DNA from: Lineus longissimus
Taxonomy: Eukaryota; Nemertea; Pilidiophora; Heteronemertea; Lineidae
Direction: 5' to 3'
Length of the DNA: 64,000 nt
Assembly: GCF_910592395.1 (NCBI RefSeq)
Contig: NC_088325.1
Location: 12,836,109 to 12,900,108 of the forward strand
Position numbers and translations under genes: made by a program
The notes under the pieces: model-generated
The model's input: only the letters and a program-made list of their open reading frames with translations
Told to the model about the DNA's origin: nothing
The model's database searches: none
Shown here: piece by piece, positions 31,801 through 41,300 of the stretch
How positions within the stretch are numbered: position 1 is the stretch's first letter
Layout: each line of letters opens with the position of its first letter

Positions 31801-34800
31801 GGAAACAACGCCTTCCATATCTTTTGTCTGACGTGCCTTACATTTTTCCGGGCTGCAAACAACGCCTGCCGTGTCCTTTGTCTGGCATGCTTTGACGCCA
31901 CCTCCCCAACCGTATGGTATTGGACACTTCTCTATGCTCCATTCGTCTCCCTTACACCCGGGGTTCTTCAGCTGTATTGAACCATTGCCTTGGCCGAACT
32001 CAGCTGGCTTTGTCACCCGGATGGCATCACTGAATGTACAAAAATCTCTATCATACTGGAATTTATCAAAAGTGTACATGAGAACAGAGTAGCGAGCTTC
32101 GAGAAATCAAAGAATCGCCCCCATGCCGTAACGAGTCCGTAACAATTTTGCGAATGAGGTAACATAATCTGTGACGCGACCTTACGCGAAATCGATACCG
32201 ATACGGAAAATTTTTAGATTTCCCAAAAATCCCTATTATTTCCTGAACAAAACAAATTCAGAAACAGAGAGTGTCCGAGATATTTGATAAGCCCCCCTTT
32301 AGGAGGGGCTCTTAAGATACACGTGTGTGTGGGAGTATATACTGATTTGATGAGAAATAAAGAGAGTAAATATTGTATATCCTACAAACAATTTTTTTTG
32401 GTATTTTTCTGAATTAACTCCGTTGAGTTTACCGATTTCTCCGCGATCTTCCGGTGGTGGTTGCTATCCCATTGGTTGAAATTAATTTAAATTAATTTAA
32501 ATCTTCATGGGAATTCGCTACATCATATGCCTAAGAAATATTAATATAATTGGCCAATTTCTTAGGCATATGATGTAGCGAATTCCCATGAAGATTTAAA
32601 TTAATTTAAATTAATTTCAACCAATGGGATAGCAACCACCACCGGAAGATCGCGGAGAAATCGGTAAACTCAACGGAGTTAATTCAGAAAAATACCAAAA
32701 AAAATTGTTTGTAGGATATACAATATTTACTCTCTTTATTTCTCATCAAATCAGTATATACTCCCACACACACGTGTATCTTAAGAGCCCCTCCTAAAGG
32801 GGGGCTTATTAATATTTTTATCAGAGAAATATCCGTCCTAAATAATGACAGAAAAGGGTGGTTTATTTCAATTTTGTGTCGACATGATCGAGGTCACGTG
32901 ACATAAAAACAAAACAATCGCACACACCCGTCCAAAAAAGGCACTTTAAGAAAAACAAATACGTTTTTCCAGCTTAAAACCACACTGACGACTAAGTTAT
33001 ATTGGTCTACTGCCCAAATCTGAAGTATCAAAATGAATCACAAACTAGAACTAGCTCTATTTAGCAAAAGTTGCGTGAAAAATTCGGGTGAGCGACATTC
33101 TGCACCCTAGCGGCCAATAATTAAACTACTTTCAGCTGTCTGCTTCGGTCTCGTTAGGGAGTTTTTCCCAAATGTACGCGATGATGACGTGCCCCATTAA
33201 CAGGACGTAACATCTATTTTAAAATGCGTTTCCAAAGTGAATGCATGAGGACAACCTATTTGTGTCGTATATCACTGGAAACGCCCGATTCCCGTGAATA
33301 AGGACAATCACAATGTATTACATTACCAAAACAAAAATGTGTCGGAAGGAACTATATGGATGGTCCCATCGCACCCCCCCCTCCAGCAGTATGACACAGA
33401 AGGGCTAGTTGACTGTCCACCGGGGGGGGGGGGGGGGGGGGGGGTTTGGGGGGAGCTTCCCCCCAACGCACTGGTAAAAACCTATGTTGACGGAGGGGGG
33501 TTTGGGGGGTGTCCCCCCATTGTAACAGCTGTAGTTGTTAGAGCTTGCACTTAACATATGCTCGTAGGGGGGTTCGGGGGAGCTCCCCCGACCTAAAGGG
33601 GGGCTCACTAAGTTCTTGACTTTACATATTATTACCCGATCACTAATGAAATCATTGGGTATATGCTCCTCATGTATGTATTAAAGATTGTTGATCAAAA
33701 TCTACTCACACAAAACCATGCTGTCGGCACACAACCCTGGCGCTCGCAAGGTTCCAATCTCCATCCCTATCACAAATGACGCCCCATTTACCGTACTTCA
33801 AGAGCTCTACACTTCCTGCTGATGTATTACCACCGGTCAGGCGGATATCAAAAGGTTGCTGGGTCTCTGTAGTATTGAAAAGGACATATTTTGACGTGTT
33901 TTAGCTTAAAACAATATATGAAAGATAACGTCAAAGGAAGATTAGAACAAAATTATTTTTTCGGCAAAAGCCTCTTATCTCATATGAGAAGCAAATTCGT
34001 CGGGAGTGACAACAACCGACTGAGTGTAAATATATAAGCATTATAAATATGAACTTACCACTGTCAAGGTTGCATTCGACTTGAGTATATATTGTCTTGT
34101 CGGTGCATTCTGATGTATTAATCACCTTGCATCCTCTCAGTGTCTGTTCTGTCCCGGTACACTTGAGCTCTCCAGCGGAAACATTGGGGAGACTACCAAT
34201 AATGCCCGTGGTAGCTTTGACACCGCTGAAAATATTTACAATTCACAGCTTTAGCGGACATTGTTGTAATGTCTCGTGTTGCTGTGACCAACGAGGTAAG
34301 AGAAATATAAGTGTGGTAAGTAAATACCCTAGTGCGATGCGTGTAAATGATTAGCTCTGATGAGTGAAACTGAAAGTTTGTTCGAAGACCACAACGTCTT
34401 CCCTTGTGCTCCTCAAGCCTCCATTAATTTATTCCTCAGTGTCCACCGAGAGGATATCACCCGGGCTAGAGTAATGTATTGTTGTAAACTAATTGTCTTC
34501 CGAAGAATAAAACATTATTTAACTGAATAAATTTCACCCCGGATGCAATCCATCCGAACATCAGAGTCTCGTATACATGACTCTGATAAAAAGATATGCC
34601 TATCAAGAACTCAATATCAAATTCTATCCGCCGTCAATACTCTTTGAAGGTGTTGTTGGACGCAGATGTTCTTTTGCTGTCCTCGTGCTGGTGTGGACGT
34701 TACCTATCCAAGGCAATGCCACAAGTCAGCCTGGACTCACCTGTATCCAAGCTGCCTACAGACAACCTCAGAATCCTCTTTACTCCAAAGGTTGTAACAT

Positions 34801-36971
34801 AGTGCATACCACGGTTGCTTTGCATTTCCTTGATATGTCTGCCGTGACTCGACTATACCTTTATGAGCCGTTGAACCGTTCAGACGGACATCAAATAGGC
34901 CATTAAAGGCTGGCAGAAAAATAAGGTTCAATATTTCAGACTCAACAAATACGAAGGACCGTTAACGGAATATTTTTACACCTGGAAGGATCCTCTCGGT
35001 AAATTTAACCTAGTTATCCGAGAAGGGGAGATCTGTCGCCCTCTTTCCTTTCCTCTGGCTACGCCTGTAGTTTTCCTGATGATGTTATATCTCATCGTAA
35101 ATTTGACACGATGTATTGGATAATTGATGGTCCACATAATGTATTGTTGTGCCACATTTTCATGAAATTACTCCGGACATTATGATAACTTTACATGCAT
35201 GAGTGCCATTTAACATCTTCACTCTCAGCTCATGTTTGACTTGGTCAGTAGTTACCGTCTTAAAGCAATTACTCGGTAAGTAGAAATAGGCCTACTAATA
35301 GTTCTGTTCGTTTACCTGGATTCCGTAAGCAGGTGACACTGACAAATTGGTTACTTTGGCAGGGTCCTGAGAGGCTGTAACTGCAGTCTGCGAGGTTTGT
35401 CTCTGTCCCCGAACAGCGGACGTCAAAAATGATTGGGTCAATTTTATCACTATCATTACCAGTGGAGGTCGCTTTTCTGCATGCAAAGATATTTAAAAAT
35501 TCCAGAGTATAACATTGTGGAAATTTATCGACAGAGCGCTAAACTAATCAAAAACACTTATTTTCGCAAAATCACTACTCTAGACATGGGATAGAAGTGA
35601 TCTTAATTCACAATGATTATTGGACAATTTAAATTTTTTAGTGCCTTTATTGGAGTACTATTATTTCACTTGGTCTGTAAAATCTCTGTTTTGTTTTAAG
35701 ATTAGAAAATACGCCATGCGAATGCTGTTCTATACTTAATCATACTGTTGGAATGGTCTGGTGGGTACACCTTTCTCTTTTCTAGCAGGCCTACAGTGTT
35801 ACTCTGTCCTAAAAACGGATATGGGATGCTATTCTATACACACTTCTTCTTCTCCAAATTTGCAAACTTGAGCATGTGGGCAAAAGTTTTATGTTGCACA
35901 CACGATTGGGTCATTTTATCAAAAACAAGCACTCACAGAAATCCCATCTGCCGACAGGTAACATTCGCCTGTTCCATCCCCCATGAGCTGTCCCAACACA
36001 TCGCCTTACTTGAGAGAGCGCCTACTGGTAATCCGTTGACGCGAACTCTGACCGTTCCGCTGGTAGCACCTGAGGTGGCAAAATATACAACCACTATGTC
36101 TTTGCCATCTGAAATAAAATATATCAATCGCATGCCCCGGTTAGATAAAGAAGACGTAAATGCACTCACAGAAATCCCATCTGCCGACAGATGACATTCG
36201 CCTCCTCCATCCCCCATGAGCTGTCCCAGCATATCATCTTACTTGAGCCTACTGGTGATCCATTTACGCGAACTTTAGCAATTCCATTGCTTGTATATGA
36301 GGCGACAAAGTACACAACCACGACATCCTTGCCATCTAGTGAAGCAAATAACAAATTTGAATCTTTGAAGCAAAAACGCAGGTTCTTTTCGAGTGCAATA
36401 GTAAGCGGTGCATATCGAACCACATTCATCAATATGAAGTTCATCCTGTACTTGACCTCCATGAATATGATGGAAGCACATAAATAGAATGAATGCCCAG
36501 GGTTCGACATGAAACTGTAGTATTTGAAATGAAACTGTAGTACATGTATTTATTTGCAATAGAACTGTGATTTTCGCAATACATGTAAATTGTAAAATTT
36601 GAAATGGGGAACTGTAATATTGACAATAAAGTTGTGAAATTCGAAATGAAACTGTAAAATTAGAAATGAAACTGTAGTATTCACAATAAAAGGTGATATT
36701 CGAAATGAAACTGTAAAAAATTGAAATCATACTATATCGACCGAAATGAAACTATAATATTCGAAATAAAAGTGTTTTTGAAATAAAGCAGTAGGCCTAA
36801 TATTCGAACTGAAACCTTTATATTCAGAATGAAATTTCAAATTCAAATTTTGAATAGTGAACTTATATACTTCCTGTTTACTATATATCCGAGATAGAAC
36901 CACGTGACGTAACATGACGTACCTACGAACTTGAAGAGTAAAAGTACCAACAGCGGAAGAAGTCTGTCCAT
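28842..36971 (-). CDS. Gene E: three-SRCR, CUB-like, mucin-stalk transmembrane receptor with type I tyrosine tail
   Basis: Exons: 36923-36971 (signal); 36170-36335 or 35937-36108, then 35316-35476 (SRCR1); 34741-34909, 34059-34225 (SRCR2); 33710-33866, 31842-32029 (SRCR3); 31241-31618 (CUB-like); 30279-30458 (stalk); 29762-29837 (TM, as in B); 28842-29364 (tail). The frame is open, 739 residues with the 172-nt SRCR1 exon or 737 with the 166-nt one. The tail has YEDT, YANV twice, YVNN, YDDV, YDNV, YAHL and YLDF. SAYANV, SPYANV and SPYAHL fit the ITIM pattern; YDNV-x7-YAHL is ITAM-like; YVNN, YANV and YDNV fit the Grb2 pYxN pattern. The 3' half is almost identical to gene B and the 5' half to gene D. 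Intron 6, between the two SRCR3 half-exons, carries a 1.35-kb palindromic insertion. SRCR3 reads CRQHGFV where relatives read CRQLGFV. Confidence 0.83.
29939..30202 (+). pseudogene. Opposite-strand 87-codon ORF in the stalk/TM intron of gene E
   Basis: Near-identical copy of 3668-3931 in gene B. Its conservation most simply reflects recent copying of the whole segment, not selection. Confidence 0.3.
30885..30975 (-). pseudogene. Relic of a duplicated CUB-like exon in gene E
   Basis: Counterpart of 4605-4705 in gene B; resembles the EAQTHHLCTM region of 31241-31618 with no open frame. Confidence 0.5.
31791..31841 (-). other. In-frame alternative 3' extension of the SRCR3 second-half exon (gene E)
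   Basis: The duplicated exon end has a near donor GTAAGG (intron from 31841) and a far donor GTAAAG (intron from 31790). The far choice adds 51 nt (17 residues) and keeps phase 1. Here the far donor looks usable, more so than in gene B. Confidence 0.55.
32287..32809. repeat. 523-bp near-perfect palindrome
   Basis: Two arms of about 255 bp mirror each other around a short centre at about 32540-32556; no mismatch was noted by eye over most of the length. Arms begin ATAAGCCCCCCTTTAGGAGG and carry the word ttaaattaatttaaat. Such a structure can extrude as a cruciform or hairpin. An assembly or library artefact must be considered. Confidence 0.85.
33422..33444 (+). repeat. Poly-G tract (about 23 G) in a G-rich block
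   Basis: It is followed by more G6 runs to about 33600 (GGGGGGTTTGGGGGG, GGGGGGTTCGGGGG) on the same strand, a strong G-quadruplex candidate. Length may be uncertain. Confidence 0.8.
35937..36335 (-). other. Tandem SRCR1 half-exon pair of gene E (both intact)
   Basis: Slot i is 36170-36335 (166 nt, VASYTSNGIAKVRVNGSPVG) and slot ii is 35937-36108 (172 nt, GLPVGALSSKAMCW). The gap is 61 bp (36109-36169). This is the only gene where slot i is intact, and its core VASYTSNGIA is quite unlike the SGATSGTVRV of the other copies. Both have usable acceptors and donors and the same phases. Confidence 0.72.
36505..36840. repeat. Degenerate ~20-bp tandem repeat in intron 1 of gene E
   Basis: Same family and position as in A-D. 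Confidence 0.75.
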
Positions 36972-38348
36972 CTTGACTGAAATCCAACTTTGGCTGGTCA
37001 AACTTACTCCAAGAACCTACGTTCTATCTAATATCACTTTCATGAAGATCACATCAGATCACCCAGAGCTTTGAAAATTCCATAGCCATAGATTTTTTCG
37101 TAGTATGTGTCTCATATGATTTAAACGCTTTGGCCAGACGCCCTATGCCCAGACAAGGTAGACCAACCATGTGAATGAGTTGGCCTAACTAACATCAATT
37201 CAAAAGACACCCAAAATGAATGTTTGATGTTTTCTTTATACCAGTACTGAGTCAAGGAAGGAATACCATTAGTAATATCACTATTATGTATGATTTGCCG
37301 TGACTTTATCATGATATGACATTTTCCGCCTGGTTCCAAGATGTCTTTTGCTCAGGCACAGAAGTTGACACCCACGGAGTAATATAATTGTGTGGGTCGT
37401 CTTTTTAGCTGCCACATAATTTCCACCTAATCCATTTGGAAGTTAATTTTGAATGGACCTCCAAAAAGTAGTCGAGAACAATCTTGATCATAAATTCGTG
37501 AAGAAGTTTTTTGACGAAAGCTATATTTTTTGTTCATTCCTCAATTACAGTAGATTTCAGTAAATTTCAGCTGAAATTATAAGAATTTGATTTTTTTCAA
37601 CGAAACGTTGAAAATATCAGATTTTTGTTTCCCCAAAACACCTCTCAAAAATTTTATTAACCACCCGTGACCCTGATCGGCGCGTTGTGATTGGCCCACG
37701 CACTATTAAGCGCGGTATGATAAACTACCAGCGGCGTATTCACCAATGAAATCTACCAGTGGATAAATTCTTATAGGCCTACGAATATCCACGTTTTGTT
37801 GAAAGGGTTGTTTTTTAACTTTTTCACTGTAATCAACTGCGATACGATGCCGTATACGATTCTTTCAAATTATTTATAAAATCTAAGAAATAAACTCATC
37901 ATAGTCATCCTTTGAGTGGCAGTCCTTAAACATAACAGTTCTTTTTATGCATGTCATGCCCTGCCATTATACCCATCCAAGCCTATTCTATCAAGACCCT
38001 TTGTTGTAAGGCATGTCCGCAGTGAGATTTAATGGGCCAACTTCCTTGTTTGGGCAAGCATAGGCCAAGAATATATTAAGGCTAATACCAGTATGTAAAT
38101 CTCAGCACATAGGCCTAGCATATTCTTTAGGTGAAAATTGTCAACATAGGACTCCATTGAAATGAGATCTTTTAAGGTGTTATCTGTGTTTTGGGTGTGT
38201 TATTCGTGACTGGATTTGACAATTCGCCATGTCTGTGATACATGTAGGAGAATGTCGTGAATTCCTATCCAGGAAGTTGTTGAGAATTTAGCCTATCGCC
38301 ATGGACATCGAATTTTGTTTGACCTAGTCTCCTTGATAAGATTACAAG
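36972..38348. promoter_or_regulatory. Shared upstream region between divergent genes E and F
   Basis: The 1377 bp between the two start codons is the only head-to-head spacing in the window. The E side (to about 37450) matches the conserved upstream block of A-D. The F side (37940-38348) has no match elsewhere in the window. It probably holds both promoters; no specific sites were assigned. Confidence 0.4.
37450..37937 (-). other. Orphan 3' flank of a missing array member
   Basis: Aligns with the gene-end flanks of B (about 2010-2516), C, D and E, including the accagtggataaatt and tcctttgagtggcagtcctt words. Homology stops at about 37937, roughly 70 bp before a tail-exon stop codon would be expected, and no tail exon follows. 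It is the scar where the tandem array was cut and joined to unrelated sequence. Confidence 0.7.
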
Positions 38349-41300
38349 ATGTACGTCCTGCTGATTTCGCTCCTCCTTTTCCATACATGTATAGCAGGTA
38401 AGTAGAGTTTACAGTACATTTACATTGTACTGAGTCACGGTCAGTGCTAGTGTATAGAAATTGAAGTAGGCCTTGGCCTTTCCGCTTGCTACTCTTGTTC
38501 TCTCTTTACACAGGCAAACGTTTCGGGCATAGGAAGTTTTCGCAAAACCCCTATGTCCACGTGAACGCCTATCCCATTGTTCGACCTCGCTATCAGGAGG
38601 TCGAACAATGAGATAGACGTTCACGTCGCTATCAGGAGGCCGAACAATGAGATAGACGTTCACGTTGGCGTTGCGCGGGGATTTGCGAAAACTCCCTATT
38701 TATGGGCCCATGGTAGGGCTAATGGTGATTATAAAAAGACACCTTTTACATCGACGTTTCTATCCATCACATTTCTCCATCACACTAATCATTGATGGCC
38801 TATGGTAGAATCGACGATGATTAATCATCATATCAGGGTTTCTGCCAGCTGGGGGACTGGGGATACAAATACCCACCTTTGCTTCAAGAAGGTGGGTAAG
38901 TACCTACCTTCTAAGGGTTTCATACAGAGGAAGGGAGGGGGAGCATGGGGGGAGGGGGGGGGTTTATCCCCAATCATCCTGATTAATCAAGTTTTTGACA
39001 CTTATGTTTTAGAGTCTAAAGTGGCCTAAGAAGCCGATTTTAGCGTTTTCATGTGTAAAAAGGCTTTAGGAGGGGGTCAATTTTTTTCTTTCGTCCCCCA
39101 TGAAAAAATTCCTGGCGGATTAGATTATGTGATGGAAACATTATTTTGCCTCTGTAACATCGCCTCAATGGCTTGGGTTCCCTTTTGGTAAGGTGGCGTT
39201 ACTATTTCTTATTACTATGTTGTTTTAGGACGTGATATCAATAGCATTGTCGTCTTATACATTTTAAGGATAACATAGGCGAAGAAGGGTGATATGTGAT
39301 TTTATGCCTATATGAGTCCCCCAAAAGCATTTCGAAATAACACTGCATGCGCATTCGTACATTGTACGTGCATTCACAAAACATACTCTCAACTCGGCTG
39401 TATAAGACCAGATCATACCAGTATATATCCTCAAAACATGTCCTGCCATGAATGTGTAATGAATCAGCTGTCCTTCGTCTTCCTCAGCTGAGCTAATTAG
39501 TGGGTTCTTTGGAGTGCGCAATTCAAAATTATCTCCATAGGTTGACAATGATCCATTTCTCTTTAGTTCGCATGTTAAGTCAATGATAATAAATTAATTA
39601 ATCCTTTTTATAGCGCCTCCCCATGGTGGAGTACATTGCTCCTTCGAGGAATTATACTAGCATTGTACCCGTAGCGCAGGCAGGTTCAAATGGGCTATAC
39701 CTTGAATAGATTGAATTGCAATGAAAATCTAATGTCGGCCTCCAAATGGCTCGAACCAATTGCACTATCAGTCACTACTATAACTTTAAAATGCGTGCTC
39801 CTCCTACATGTAGCAAGGTCTCGGGCAAGGCACTTACTCGACAGGCAAGCTAGAAGTTCAGCACCGTGAGCAGCTCCTTGATAAGGCCATGCCAAGTTCA
39901 GAGTGCCTCTTCAGATACATCAAGTATTGAAAGCTGTGGTGAGCACATAAACAGACCATGGTAACCTTCATTTGAAAATCCCTTCATAATCAAGGGCTAG
40001 CTCTGGCTAACACAGCACCCAAAGACAATAGCCCACCAATTTGACCCCAGCTCCTTACTGCGGGAAAACCCAAGTCAAGCAACCAAAAGTACCAAAAATA
40101 CATTTTTGTTTACATTTGAACTGGACACATACGTTTGTTTACAATTTCTTTCCCCGCGAAATCTCGAAGATCAGGTGACCTGCAATCGTGGATTGAAAAT
40201 AACATTAACCTTGGTTCAGCAGGTCAACAGGTACAGGCTGTTCCAATCATCCCCCTACAGCCAGCTGTCCAACAGGTAGTGTTACTCACCCCACAGGGAG
40301 TGCAGGTAATTGATTAATCCCCTGCATAACTGAACAGCAATGGCTTGGCTTCTGTGAGTGGTAAGGAGAATTGACAGTGCCCGATTAAAAATCCCTCATT
40401 ACTGCTCCGCTGAAGTAAATTTCCGAAAATAAACATAACGTTGCATCAGGATAACATATCACCTGCAAACGTGCAAAATTTCGAGACGAAACACTACCCC
40501 CAAATGGCACTTTATCGAGCCGCCTTATAGTATTATGATATAGATTCAAGATGCTCAATATAATAAGACTATATACCAAGTTGTTATCATTACTGGTATT
40601 CATATTATATGTTGTATAGCTTCCTATTTCACATGTAATACATACTTTTTATTCTACTTTATCTTGTACTGTATTTGCTTGAAATTATTGTATATTACCA
40701 TTGACCTCTAGATGGTATTTTAGTGTAATATATCAATTTGATTTATATTTCTTGCCCGCCTATTATATGTTAATCATACATGAAGGATTACCCAAAATCA
40801 CGATTCCAACCAATGAGGTCTGACGAGAATTTGTATAGGCCTACCACCCCTCACCTGGATGAATATCCTTGTGAATAAACATCGTAATGTGGTATTGGGC
40901 GGTATTATCAACCTGGTCTTATAGAGCCGAGTTGAGAGTATATGCAATGAATTGCACTGGATTTACCAGAACTGTATATCAAGTTTTATCACAGTCTGCA
41001 AACACCTTAAAAACATTTAACATTACCTAAGGGGTCATTCATATCTATCAACTATTTTCAAAAGAGTCCAAAACGTACTCTGGGGGCTCAGGTGTCAGTG
41101 ACATATGAATGCTTTTAACCTTTTAATTAGATATTGATCAGTATCATCAAAAATCAACATCTTTGAAATTACCCTTGAAGGGGAGGGAGGGGTTGGACGA
41201 AAATAGCACTTTTTTGAAAATGTATATAGAACTATGGATGACCTCAATATAATCTCTTTATCCATACATGTAGTTATGTAGTAATAATCAGGGATCAATA

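Larger units (their letters stand above)
32287..33636. mobile_element. 1.35-kb foldback-type insertion in intron 6 of gene E
   Basis: Compared with gene B (6010-6030, ...atatttgatattacccgatc), extra DNA lies between ttgat and attacccgatc. It starts with a 523-bp palindrome (32287-32809) and ends in a G-rich segment whose CTAAAGGGGGGCT word is inverted relative to the left end (AGCCCCCCTTTAG). No long ORF. Exact right limit and target duplication are unclear. It may be one element or a nested pair. Confidence 0.65.

Noticed and set aside
33294-33554. Plus-strand frame with a long glycine run
   Set aside because: Produced by the poly-G tract; no protein-like composition on either side.
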